Below are positions 24,716 to 33,735 of a stretch of DNA of 64,000 nucleotides, in pieces. The position numbers and the translations under genes were made by a program. The notes beneath the pieces were generated by a model. It saw only the letters and a program-made list of their open reading frames with translations, made no database searches and was not told the origin of the DNA. Position 1 is the first letter of the stretch. Each line of letters opens with the position of its first letter. Source of the DNA: Rhodoferax lacus (lineage in GTDB: Bacteria > Pseudomonadota > Gammaproteobacteria > Burkholderiales > Burkholderiaceae_C); contig NZ_QFZK01000004.1 of the NCBI RefSeq assembly GCF_003415675.1, forward strand, positions 62,001 to 126,000, in the 5' to 3' direction.

Positions 24716-26857
24716 ATGAAGAGAATTACAACAACCATGCTGTGCGCAGTGCTGGTTGCCTGCGGTGGCGGAGGCGGCACGGGCACCAGCACCAGCACTC
24801 CGGTCGTTGTGACCAGCACCCTGACAGGAACCGCTGCGACCGGCACGCCCATCACCGGGAAGGTTGTTGCCATCGACAAAAACGGCCGGACGTTTCCGGG
24901 CCAATCAGACGCCATGGGCAGTTTCACAGTGGATGTCACAGGGGGTACCGCACCCTTCATGCTGAGCATTGTTGGCTCCTCGGGCGGGCAGATGGTTTCT
25001 CTCAATTCGATTGCCACTGCGGCGGGACAGACAGTCAACATCACGCCCCTGACCGACCTGATTGTCTCTGCCGCCAGCGGTCAACCCGGTGGTGCCAGCT
25101 TGGCCAATTTGTGCACCTCTTCGGTTCCCGCGGACCTTGCGGCCTGCCAGTCGGCGTTGAACAGCGTCAACAGCACCAACCTGAGCGCGGCCAAAAGCCA
25201 GATAGCCAGTGCCCTGTCGGGCTTGGCCGGATCGCTGGGTCTTGGCGCCTTCGATCCGTTTTCAACCGCGTTCCCGGCAAATGGCACGGGACTCGATGCC
25301 TTGCTTGACGCTATTGCAGTAACCCCGGCAACCGCCAGCGCACCTGTGGCTACCATCAAATTGGTATCGGCACCGAACCAGAACCTCGCCAGTCTGAGTC
25401 TGGATATCGGCAATCCCGGTGGTGCGCCGGTAGCACCGGTGAGCCTGACTGCGCCCCAACTCACGGCTGCGGCAGCCGCTGCCAATGCGCTGAAGGAAAT
25501 CCGTACCTGCATGAATGAACTCAATGCGCTGTACCCGTCCACCCTGTCGACACCGCCGAGCAGCGCTGCGCTCAGCAAATATGTCGATCCCACCTTCCGT
25601 ATTGGTGGCCCGAACGCTGGCAGCACCGGACTGGACTACGACAGGATCGTCACAAAGCTGACCACAGTCCCATCAGCAGGCGGCTTTGCCCAGGCAGGAC
25701 TTGCATTTGTTCCCCGCGGATTTTCAGCTTTTGATTTTTCGCCTATCGCGGGAACCGGAAGCACTACCGACACCTCCGTGTTACCAGTCAGCACACCCGC
25801 GTTCAACGGCGTTGATACCGCCTGGGTTCAGATGGCAATCAGTGTGGACTCCAGTGGAGTCAACAATTGGAAGTTCATCAAAGGTGCGGCGCAGGGTGCC
25901 GGATCCACTTGCGCGGGTTGGCGCGTTGCGGGCTTTGGGCGCATCAGCATGCATATGCAGGCACGTGTCAGCAAGCACATCACCTATCCGAACGGCGCCA
26001 CGTCGGTGACGTATGACAGGTCATTGCCGCTGCACATCAATACCAGTGACGCGGTTGCAGAAGGCATTGCCAGCGTGGATGTGGTCAGCCTGGCCGGTGC
26101 TTTGCGTACGTATGACAGCACCACCCCGGACGGCGTGGGTGCATCCGCGATTGTTCAGTTGGTGACTCCCCCAGAGGCAGTCGCGCCGGCTGTGCGCCCG
26201 ACCGCTTTGGGCATTCTGTATGCACAAGGCAGCAAAACGGTCAATGGACCGGAGGCCATCAGCAGTTGCCAGGACCTGAAGGCCGGATACAGCTTGTTTG
26301 GCGTGCCGGCCGTCAGTGGCACGACGGTGTGCTATGACGAGGCCGCACTGGTGCCCGGTTCCCTGTTCAAATATGTGTTGAAGGATGCAGCCGGCGTTGT
26401 CCTGTATTCGTACGCGTTCCAGGTTCCAACGATTCCGTTGTCCCTTGCCTTTGTTACCGCCAACGACGCCCAACTGTTTCCCCAGAACATCAGCACGACG
26501 CCCGTCAATGCAGCGGGACTGAATGCTGTCAAGGGGGACCAGACCGATCTGAGTGACAAGCTGTCTTTCGGCTTTGCCAATTCCACCGTGTACGGAGCAC
26601 GGGCAGAGCACTGTGGTGTCGGCTTGCATCAGGCTGCTTCTGGTGTTCAGACTACGGGCCCTCAGATTCTTGTGGCCGAACAGCCGACACGTGGCAGCCA
26701 AACCAGTTGTACGTTTGTCGACAGCCAGCTCAATTCCGGCAGCATGCTGTTGACCGCACCCGCGACCTTTGCAACCGGTGCGTTCAGCTCCAACTACATG
26801 TATATCGCCAATACCGTGCTCGGCAACATGGCGGAGGTCTCGCTGCCCTTCAACTAA
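24716..26857 (+). CDS. Large secreted lipoprotein of unknown function
   Basis: The 713-residue product has a short lipoprotein signal (lipobox LVAC, Cys16) followed by a glycine run and a Ser/Thr linker. Residues about 40-75 look like a small beta-sandwich of the carboxypeptidase-regulatory kind (TGTPITGKVVAIDKNGRTF). The rest is mixed alpha/beta with few cysteines (TCMNE, CAGWR, SSCQDL, TVCYDE, HCGVGL, TSCTF). I do not recognise the family as a whole. Ribosome site AGGAGT before the ATG at 24716. It faces the GGDEF-hemerythrin gene and shares its terminator. Probable location: outer-membrane anchored, possibly surface exposed. Confidence 0.8.
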   Translation: MKRITTTMLCAVLVACGGGGGTGTSTSTPVVVTSTLTGTAATGTPITGKVVAIDKNGRTFPGQSDAMGSFTVDVTGGTAPFMLSIVGSSGGQMVSLNSIATAAGQTVNITPLTDLIVSAASGQPGGASLANLCTSSVPADLAACQSALNSVNSTNLSAAKSQIASALSGLAGSLGLGAFDPFSTAFPANGTGLDALLDAIAVTPATASAPVATIKLVSAPNQNLASLSLDIGNPGGAPVAPVSLTAPQLTAAAAAANALKEIRTCMNELNALYPSTLSTPPSSAALSKYVDPTFRIGGPNAGSTGLDYDRIVTKLTTVPSAGGFAQAGLAFVPRGFSAFDFSPIAGTGSTTDTSVLPVSTPAFNGVDTAWVQMAISVDSSGVNNWKFIKGAAQGAGSTCAGWRVAGFGRISMHMQARVSKHITYPNGATSVTYDRSLPLHINTSDAVAEGIASVDVVSLAGALRTYDSTTPDGVGASAIVQLVTPPEAVAPAVRPTALGILYAQGSKTVNGPEAISSCQDLKAGYSLFGVPAVSGTTVCYDEAALVPGSLFKYVLKDAAGVVLYSYAFQVPTIPLSLAFVTANDAQLFPQNISTTPVNAAGLNAVKGDQTDLSDKLSFGFANSTVYGARAEHCGVGLHQAASGVQTTGPQILVAEQPTRGSQTSCTFVDSQLNSGSMLLTAPATFATGAFSSNYMYIANTVLGNMAEVSLPFN

Positions 26858-26876
26858 GGCCAACGCCCACCGCGCA

Positions 26877-26902
26877 AAAGCCCGCTACACAGCGGGCTTT
26901 TG
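26877..26902. terminator. Bidirectional rho-independent terminator
   Basis: AAAAGCCCGCT and its exact complement enclose a short ACAC loop, with A and T tracts on the two sides. It serves the convergent lipoprotein and GGDEF-hemerythrin genes. Confidence 0.9.
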
Positions 26903-26919
26903 TGTTTGGCTGCCGGTAT

Positions 26920-28662
26920 TCAGCGCACGCCCATTTGCTGCAGGTAAAGCCCCAGTGCCTTGTCGGAGTTCTGGATGTGGCCCATCAGCCAGTCCTTGAC
27001 TTTTTGCAGCACCAGAAAATCGCCATCGCGGCCTTTTCTGTCCACGATCAGCTGCAGGTCATTGCTGAGCTTGCTGTGTTCATGGTCGTGCATGGTGATG
27101 TCCGGGTAGTGGTAGGTCTCCATGTAGCGGTGTTCGGTCTGGAAATGATGCCGGGTGAAGTCAATCAGCTCGTCAAAGCGTTTTCCGATGTACGTGTCGC
27201 TGGCATGTGCGGAGATGTCCAGGTTGATCTCGTTCACCAGGCGCACCAGTTGGCGGTGCTGCGCGTCGATTTCGGCCACGCCGACCAGGTGCGCATCCTG
27301 AAAATGGATCCAGTGCCCGGGGTCCGATGTCTGGTCGGCCAGCACGCTGGAGAAACCGTACGCGTTTTTGCCTCGGGCCTTGCAGGCGAACATGGCATCG
27401 TCCGCCAGGGACAGCAGGAAATCCATTTCCACGGCATTGGTTGGGTACAGGCTGATGCCTATGCTCGTGCCCAGGCGGCAGTGCTTGCCGCCAGACAGGG
27501 CGATGTCTGTCTGCAGAACCTGTATCAGCTTCTCTGCAATGGCGGCGGCCTCCTGCGCGCTGTCCAGGTTGCCAGCAATGATGGCGAACTCGTCGCCACC
27601 CAGGCGGGCAATCGTGTCGGTATCGCGTACGCAGGATTGCCACCGCGCGGCCACGGCCTGCAGCGCCAGATCACCGGCGGCGTGGCCGAACTGGTCGTTG
27701 ACGGGTTTGAAGGCATCCAGATCGGCATACAGCAGCGCCACCAGCTTGCCGCTGCGACGTGCCAGCGAAAGCTCGCGCGACAGGCGGTCAAAGAACAGGG
27801 CGCGGTTGGGCAGTTCGGTCAGGCGGTCAAAGTTGGCCTGGTGCCAGATCAGCTCGGCCGAGCGTTGCTGCTCGGTCAGGTCCCGCACAAAGCAAAAGAA
27901 GCGCCCCCCTTCCATGGGTGAATAGGACACCACCATTTCAACGGGCCATGGCCTGCCGTCGCGGGCCCGGTGGGTGGAGGTAAAGCGCTCGTGCCCCAAC
28001 AGCATGATGCGTTGCATGCGTTGCGCCACATCGCTGCTTTTGTCGAGTACGTCCAGGTCATTGATGTGCAAGTCCAACAGCTCGCTTTGGCTGTAGCCGG
28101 AGGCCAGGGAATAGGCCTGGTTGGCCTCCAGCAGGCGGCCCTGGATGTCGGTCACCCAAAAGCCGTCACTGGAGGTCTGCAGGGCAATGCGGTATTCCTG
28201 TGCCCGTACCTCCAGCCGCCGGCGTTCGGTGATGTCCTGGAAGAAGCTGTAAACGCCCAACAGCTCGCCGGTGGCGGCCTGGATGGGCGTGGCTTCTGTG
28301 TGTATCCATGTGTGGTTGCCAGACTGCGGGTTGAAGATGCCCATGACGATGTCATGCACCGCCAGCCCGGTGCGCAGGGCCTGCATGGCCGGGTGGTCGT
28401 TGCCCGCAAAATCCGAGCCGTCTTCGCGCATCGCGCGCCAACGGGGGTCTATGGAGGTCAGCCCAAGCATCTGGTCCAGGCTCAGGCCCAGTATGCGTTC
28501 GGCGGCCGGGTTGACGACAATGATTTTTCCGTCCGGGTCCTGCACCACAATGCCTGCGGGCAGGGTGTCAAACACTGCCTGGCTGAAGGGAATGACCCCG
28601 TGCCCGTGCCCCTGTCCATTCACTGCAACATCCAGTGGCTGCTTTATTGTTTGTGTTCCCAT
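26920..28662 (-). CDS. PAS-PAS-GGDEF-hemerythrin diguanylate cyclase
   Basis: A 580-residue soluble protein with PAS domains at about 26-146 and 154-270, a GGDEF domain at about 274-438 (active site GGDEF 355-359, inhibitory RDTD 346-349) and a C-terminal bacteriohemerythrin domain at about 458-575. All di-iron ligands of the family are present: H469, H506xxxE510, H525xxxH529 and H562xxxxD567. Oxygen (or NO) binding at the di-iron centre is expected to tune c-di-GMP synthesis, as in Vibrio Bhr-DGC, where hemerythrin is N-terminal. Here it is C-terminal. The ATG at 28662 is the only good start. Confidence 0.92.
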   Translation of the reverse strand: MGTQTIKQPLDVAVNGQGHGHGVIPFSQAVFDTLPAGIVVQDPDGKIIVVNPAAERILGLSLDQMLGLTSIDPRWRAMREDGSDFAGNDHPAMQALRTGLAVHDIVMGIFNPQSGNHTWIHTEATPIQAATGELLGVYSFFQDITERRRLEVRAQEYRIALQTSSDGFWVTDIQGRLLEANQAYSLASGYSQSELLDLHINDLDVLDKSSDVAQRMQRIMLLGHERFTSTHRARDGRPWPVEMVVSYSPMEGGRFFCFVRDLTEQQRSAELIWHQANFDRLTELPNRALFFDRLSRELSLARRSGKLVALLYADLDAFKPVNDQFGHAAGDLALQAVAARWQSCVRDTDTIARLGGDEFAIIAGNLDSAQEAAAIAEKLIQVLQTDIALSGGKHCRLGTSIGISLYPTNAVEMDFLLSLADDAMFACKARGKNAYGFSSVLADQTSDPGHWIHFQDAHLVGVAEIDAQHRQLVRLVNEINLDISAHASDTYIGKRFDELIDFTRHHFQTEHRYMETYHYPDITMHDHEHSKLSNDLQLIVDRKGRDGDFLVLQKVKDWLMGHIQNSDKALGLYLQQMGVR

Positions 28663-28773
28663 TCAGTCAGGGTATCGCAGCTGCCCTGCGCTTGTAAAGC
28701 GAATCAACCCGTGTGTGGCCCTTCGCACACAGCGCTTGCATGGGTCTGGTAGCGCCCGGTGCCTTTCTGCGGT

Positions 28774-29253
28774 TTAAGCGCTCGGCCGCACAAAGCCGGA
28801 CTCGGCCCAGGCCACGGCGCTGGCGGTAGTCAGTTTGAACGTGGGTGGCACCGCCACGCGCCCCAGCTCTTCCTCCAGATCGTCGGTGGCCACCAGCGAG
28901 GCGGTGGCACCTTCCTCGTCGGGCACGATGGTCAGCGCCACGCGCAGGCGGCGCCCGGCCACGGTCACGCTGACGCTGCGGTTGAGCTGGGCATACAACT
29001 GCTGCTCATGCCGGCGTATCACCTCGGAGGCGGTTTTCACCAGCGTGTGGAAGGCGTTTACATCCAGGGGCTTGGGGTTCTTCTTGTCGCGCCCCATGGT
29101 CCAGGGGCCCACCAGGGCGGGCTCGGACTCGGTGTGCAGCGTCATGGCCACGGCCCAGCCGTCGTCGTCTTCGTTCTTGATCACGCGGGCGGTCCAGCGC
29201 TCGTCGCTCCACACGCGGTCCTGTTGAATGGGTTCTGGGGTGTTGTCGGTCAT
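28774..29253 (-). CDS. Conserved hypothetical cytoplasmic protein
   Basis: A 159-residue acidic protein without signal peptide or TM segment. It has a Trp-rich N-terminal part (RVWSDERWTARVIKNEDDDGW, GPWTMGRD) and a beta-rich C-terminal half (VSVTVAGRRLRVALTIVPDE). I do not recognise the family with certainty, but the even codon use and well-placed start support a real gene. It diverges from the DnaJ-like gene 121 bp away, so the two may share a promoter region. Confidence 0.7.
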   Translation of the reverse strand: MTDNTPEPIQQDRVWSDERWTARVIKNEDDDGWAVAMTLHTESEPALVGPWTMGRDKKNPKPLDVNAFHTLVKTASEVIRRHEQQLYAQLNRSVSVTVAGRRLRVALTIVPDEEGATASLVATDDLEEELGRVAVPPTFKLTTASAVAWAESGFVRPSA

Positions 29254-29374
29254 GGTGTTTTTCAGGGGGGAGGTGGAGCATAGACGGTATTGCTACCGGC
29301 TTTGTTGCACGGGCGTCAGCCGACCGCAGCGGCACTTTGCTACGATGGCCTTTTCTGAAACAGGACACGCGCCC

Positions 29375-30475
29375 ATGGACACCCAGGAGGCCTACGCAGA
29401 ACTGGGCCTGGACCCCAGTGCCAGCGACGCCCAGCTCAAAGCCAGCTGGCGCCGTCTGGTCGCCACCTGGCACCCGGACCGCAATGCCGCGACGGATGCC
29501 GGGCGGCGCATGCAAAGCATCAACAAGGCCTACCAGCACATCCGCCAGCTGCGCGATGGCGATGGTGACGCCGACAGTGAAAGCGATAGCGACAGCGCGG
29601 CCAGCACCAGTGCTTCTTCCGACGAATCCAAAGCCCAAGCCAAGGCCGAGGCAGCCCAAGCCGAGACCGAAGCAACCGACACCGATGCTCCCGGCAAGAC
29701 CCATGTGCGCAAGGTGCGCCTGTCGCTGGAAGACGCCATCCTGGGCTGCACCCGCACCCTGCGCGGGCACTTCACACACCGCTGCGGCACCTGCGTGGGC
29801 AAGGGCCAGCGCGTGCTGGCGCAGGCCTGCAGCAACTGCCACGGCAGCGGCGCGGTACACAAGCCCGCCCTGTTTGGCTGGCTGTGGAACCAGGAGGCCT
29901 GCGCGGACTGCGGCGGTGACGGCCGCCAGCGCGCTGCCTGCGATGCCTGCGAGGGCAAGGGCGAAAAGTCCGTGGCCTACCGGCGCCGGGTGCGCTTTCC
30001 TGCAGGCATGCGCGAGGGCCATGTGCTCAGCGTGCCCAGCACCCAGCACGGCGAGCTGGAGATTGGCCTGGAGCTGCAGGTGGAAATCGAGCCCCACCCC
30101 TTCTTTGTGCTGGACGCCGAGGGCGTGCTGCGCGCCGAGGTGCCGGTCAACGGCTACGCCTGGATGGCCGGCCGCTGGGTGGACGTGCCCACCCCTGACG
30201 GCATGCAGCAAATGCGCCTGAACCGCGACGCCCTGGTCTACCGCTTGGCCGGGCAGGGCGCACCCGCCAAGCCGCGTGGCCCGCGGGGTGACTACCTGGT
30301 GAAGGTGCTGCCGGTGTTCCCCGACCCGGATGACGCGGCCACCGTGGCGGCGCTGGATAAGCTGATTGAAACCTCCAGCCGCGCGGCTGTGGCTGATGAT
30401 TCGCTGCCCCTTGGCGAATGGCAGCGCCAGCTCAAGCGCTGGAACGCCAGCCACAAGGAGCGTGGCGCGGCTTAG
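29375..30475 (+). CDS. DnaJ-like (Hsp40) co-chaperone with zinc-finger domain
   Basis: A 366-residue protein with a J domain at 1-62 (HPD motif in TWHPDRN), then an acidic Ser/Asp/Ala linker at about 65-110 in place of the usual Gly/Phe region. Next comes a zinc-binding domain with four CxxCxGxG repeats (CGTCVGKG, CSNCHGSG, CADCGGDG, CDACEGKG), then a C-terminal substrate-binding region. This is type-A-like architecture but divergent from canonical DnaJ, so it is likely a second, specialised partner of DnaK. I use the ATG at 29375, which begins the J domain; an in-frame ATG at 29345 adds ten residues. Confidence 0.87.
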   Translation: MDTQEAYAELGLDPSASDAQLKASWRRLVATWHPDRNAATDAGRRMQSINKAYQHIRQLRDGDGDADSESDSDSAASTSASSDESKAQAKAEAAQAETEATDTDAPGKTHVRKVRLSLEDAILGCTRTLRGHFTHRCGTCVGKGQRVLAQACSNCHGSGAVHKPALFGWLWNQEACADCGGDGRQRAACDACEGKGEKSVAYRRRVRFPAGMREGHVLSVPSTQHGELEIGLELQVEIEPHPFFVLDAEGVLRAEVPVNGYAWMAGRWVDVPTPDGMQQMRLNRDALVYRLAGQGAPAKPRGPRGDYLVKVLPVFPDPDDAATVAALDKLIETSSRAAVADDSLPLGEWQRQLKRWNASHKERGAA

Positions 30476-30525
30476 AGAGGCCTGGGCAGAGTGGCTCGGC
30501 GCAGGGCAGCCCAGCGTTGCAGGGC

Positions 30526-31071
30526 TCAGCTTGGCGTGACCTCGTCCAGCGCAATCACACGCCGCCAGGGCAGCGCCGGGTCGGCCTCGTAGTCGGCCAC
30601 CACCCAGCTGCGGCTGGGGTGCTCCGCCATGTCGGCCAGGAAAGAGGTGAGTACACGAATGGACGCCCGGTCCAGCGCGGCAAAGGGCTGGTCCAGGCAG
30701 GTCACATTGGCTCCGCAGGCCAGCAAACCCACCAGCGCCACCTTGCGGCGGCTGCCGGTGGACAGCATGAACAGCTGCTTGTGCAGGTGCGGCAGCAGCG
30801 CCAGGGCCTCCACCAATTCGTCCTGCAAGTCGCTGTTCCAGCGCGGGCTGCGCGCACGCAGGGCCTGCCACACCTGCTGGGGCGTTGCATCGTCCTGGCC
30901 CGGCAGGCTGAGGTCCAGCCAGTGCGCATCGGTCGGCGGTGTTTCACCGGGCAGGGCCGCCAGCTCGCCACACAGGCGGCGCAACAGGCTGGTCTTGCCG
31001 CTGCGCTCACCGCCGGTCACGGCAATCAGGCCAGGGGGGAGGGGGTAGAGGTCGGTCATGCTGGGCGCCAT
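30526..31071 (-). CDS. Small ABC-type ATP-binding protein
   Basis: A 181-residue, shortened ABC ATPase. Walker A is GGERSGKTS, the signature region is degenerate (LSTGSRRKVALVGLLA), and Walker B is VTCLDQPFAALD with Gln in place of the usual catalytic Glu. It is shorter than standard ABC domains, resembling CcmA-type minimal ATPases. No permease is adjacent, so it may be an orphan regulatory or structural ATPase. Start is uncertain: ATG at 31071 or 31059, neither with a strong ribosome site. Confidence 0.7.
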   Translation of the reverse strand: MAPSMTDLYPLPPGLIAVTGGERSGKTSLLRRLCGELAALPGETPPTDAHWLDLSLPGQDDATPQQVWQALRARSPRWNSDLQDELVEALALLPHLHKQLFMLSTGSRRKVALVGLLACGANVTCLDQPFAALDRASIRVLTSFLADMAEHPSRSWVVADYEADPALPWRRVIALDEVTPS

Positions 31072-31127
31072 TATCTACAAGGCGCAGGCCGGGCCGGGCC
31101 GCAAGCCCCCTTGCGAAACTGTGCGCT

Positions 31128-31257
31128 TTTCCACACACCCCAGCGAGCCGCCAGACCCGCGAGCTCGAAACCTATCTGGGCAACGCGCTTTTTGTGCGCT
31201 CGGGGCGCACCGTTATACGCAGCACCTATGGTTCGGACTGGCTGGGAGCGGCTCTGT
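31128..31257 (+). pseudogene. Remnant of a LysR-family regulator helix-turn-helix
   Basis: One frame reads TPASRQTRELETYLGNALFV then RSGRTVI. This resembles the end of the LysR DNA-binding domain (SAVSRQIRELExxLGxxLFxRxGRxV). There is no start codon, the preceding helix is missing, and the frame soon enters the toxin-antitoxin promoter. About 130 bp survive. Confidence 0.6.
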
Positions 31258-31263
31258 CTGACA

Positions 31264-31280
31264 TAATGACAATGTCATTA
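31264..31280. promoter_or_regulatory. Palindromic operator of the toxin-antitoxin pair
   Basis: TAATGACAATGTCATTA is a near-perfect 17-bp inverted repeat 39 bp upstream of the antitoxin start. Ribbon-helix-helix antitoxins of this class repress their own promoter by binding such sites. Confidence 0.65.
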
Positions 31281-31319
31281 CGAAATGCCAGAGTCACAAT
31301 GCTCCAAGGAGAGACCCAC

Positions 31320-32107
<788 letters not shown>

Positions 32108-32144
32108 TGGGTTCATTCACATTTTGATAAATCGCCCACGCACC

Positions 32145-33056
32145 ATGCGGCCTGAGTCGCAACTGCGCCTGGCACGCTGGGCCATCTGGCTCATTCCCCT
32201 GCTGTGGGCCGTCAACTACTTTGTGGCCAGAAAAGCGCCCGGTGTCATCGAGCCCTACACCCTGGCTTTCATGCGCTGGGGCATTGCCGGGCTGCTGCTC
32301 AGCATCCATGCACGCGCCGAGCTCAGGCGCGAATGGCGCAACATTGCGGCGGTCTGGTACCAGTACGTGGCGTTGGGCTTTTGCGGCATGGTGGTGTGCG
32401 GCGCCTGGGTGTACCTGGGTGCGCAGTCCACCGGCGCGGTGAATATCTCGCTGATCTATTCGGCTTCGCCCGTGTTGATTGCCGTGGGCTCGGTGCTGTG
32501 GCTGCAGGAGCGCATGCGCGGGCCGCAGGTGCTGGGTGTGGTGCTGGCGCTCACCGGCGTGCTGCATGTGATTGTCAAGGGCGAATGGGCCGCGCTCGGC
32601 CAGGTGCGCTTTGTGGTGGGGGACGCGTGGATTGTGGCGGCCATGGTCTCTTGGGCGATGTATGCCATGCTGCAAAAGCTCTGGCCCAGCACCCTGGGCT
32701 CCACGGCGCGACTGGCCGCCACCTGCTGGGGTGCCATGCCAGTCCTGCTGGCCGGCACCGTCTGGGAGATGGCCCAACCCGGCACGCCAGCGCTTACGCT
32801 GCACGCGTGGGTGCTGGGCCTGTCCGTGGCCCTGCTGCCCGGCGTGGGCGCTTACTGGATTTATGGCTGGGCGCAAAAAATACTGGGCGCCAGCAAGGTG
32901 GCCGTCACCCTGTATCTGGGTCCGCTGTACGGCGCCCTGCTGGCCTGGCTGGTGCTGGGCGAGCGCCTGGGCTGGCACCACCTGGTGGCCGCCGCGCTGA
33001 TTCTGCCGGGGGTGTTTCTGGTGTCCAGTGCGGGGGCGGCGAAGCGCGCTGCATAG
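32145..33056 (+). CDS. DMT/EamA-family permease
   Basis: A 303-residue membrane protein with ten predicted helices arranged as two EamA repeats, the second ending in LVLGERLGWHHLVAAALILPGVFLV. Family members export amino acids or metabolites; the substrate cannot be deduced here. I use the ATG at 32145 rather than the upstream TTG at 32124. Confidence 0.88.
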   Translation: MRPESQLRLARWAIWLIPLLWAVNYFVARKAPGVIEPYTLAFMRWGIAGLLLSIHARAELRREWRNIAAVWYQYVALGFCGMVVCGAWVYLGAQSTGAVNISLIYSASPVLIAVGSVLWLQERMRGPQVLGVVLALTGVLHVIVKGEWAALGQVRFVVGDAWIVAAMVSWAMYAMLQKLWPSTLGSTARLAATCWGAMPVLLAGTVWEMAQPGTPALTLHAWVLGLSVALLPGVGAYWIYGWAQKILGASKVAVTLYLGPLYGALLAWLVLGERLGWHHLVAAALILPGVFLVSSAGAAKRAA

Positions 33057-33153
33057 ACAGGGACAGCTGCGCCGCAATGCCTGTAGCATTTCAACCAAAG
33101 CAGGCAGGAAAATGACGCCAAGCTATGCCATTCAACCAAAAGGAGTTTTTTGC

Positions 33154-33735
33154 ATGTCCAGATTGCATACCCAAACACTGTTGCTCGCACTGGCTGCGGC
33201 CTCGGTTGGTGCCATCGCCGAACCGGTGAGCTACACAATGGACCCGGCCCACACCTACCCCAGTTTTGAGGCCGACCACATGGGCATGTCCTACTGGCGC
33301 GGCAAGATGAACCAGAGCTCCGGGCAGGTGGTGCTGGACCGGCAGACAGGCACCGGGACATTGGAGGTCGCGATCGACCTGGCATCGATTGACTTTGGGC
33401 TGCCGGCCATGAACGCCTGGGCCATCGGAAACAATTTTTTCAATGTCGAGAAGTCTCCGCAGGCCATCTACAAGGGCACGCTGGAGAAGTTTGTGGACGG
33501 CAGCCCGACCCTGGTGAGTGGAGCGCTCACGCTCAATGGGCGCACCCAGCCGGTGAACCTGAGCATCAACCGCTTCAAATGCATGCCCCATCCCGTGCTC
33601 AAGCGCGAGTTCTGCGGCGCGGACGCAAGTGGCAGCTTCCAACGCGATGCCTTCGGCCTGGATGCCGGCAAGGCCTATGGCTTCAATATGGAGGTGGCCT
33701 TGCGCATTCAGGTGGAAGCGGTGGCGAACAAATAG
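33154..33735 (+). CDS. YceI-family periplasmic protein
   Basis: A 193-residue protein with a signal peptide (1-22) and the YceI lipocalin-like barrel (YTMDPAHTYPSFEADHMGMS at the start, VALRIQVEA at the end). The family binds polyisoprenoids and is often pH or stress induced. The ATG at 33154 has a perfect AGGAG. Its last 53 bp overlap the 3' end of the thioredoxin-ArsA gene on the other strand. Confidence 0.92.
   Translation: MSRLHTQTLLLALAAASVGAIAEPVSYTMDPAHTYPSFEADHMGMSYWRGKMNQSSGQVVLDRQTGTGTLEVAIDLASIDFGLPAMNAWAIGNNFFNVEKSPQAIYKGTLEKFVDGSPTLVSGALTLNGRTQPVNLSINRFKCMPHPVLKREFCGADASGSFQRDAFGLDAGKAYGFNMEVALRIQVEAVANK

Noticed and set aside
29006..30871. 621-codon minus-strand frame under the DnaJ-like gene
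   Set aside because: Shadow. It spans two genes and the gap between them with no consistent codon pattern.
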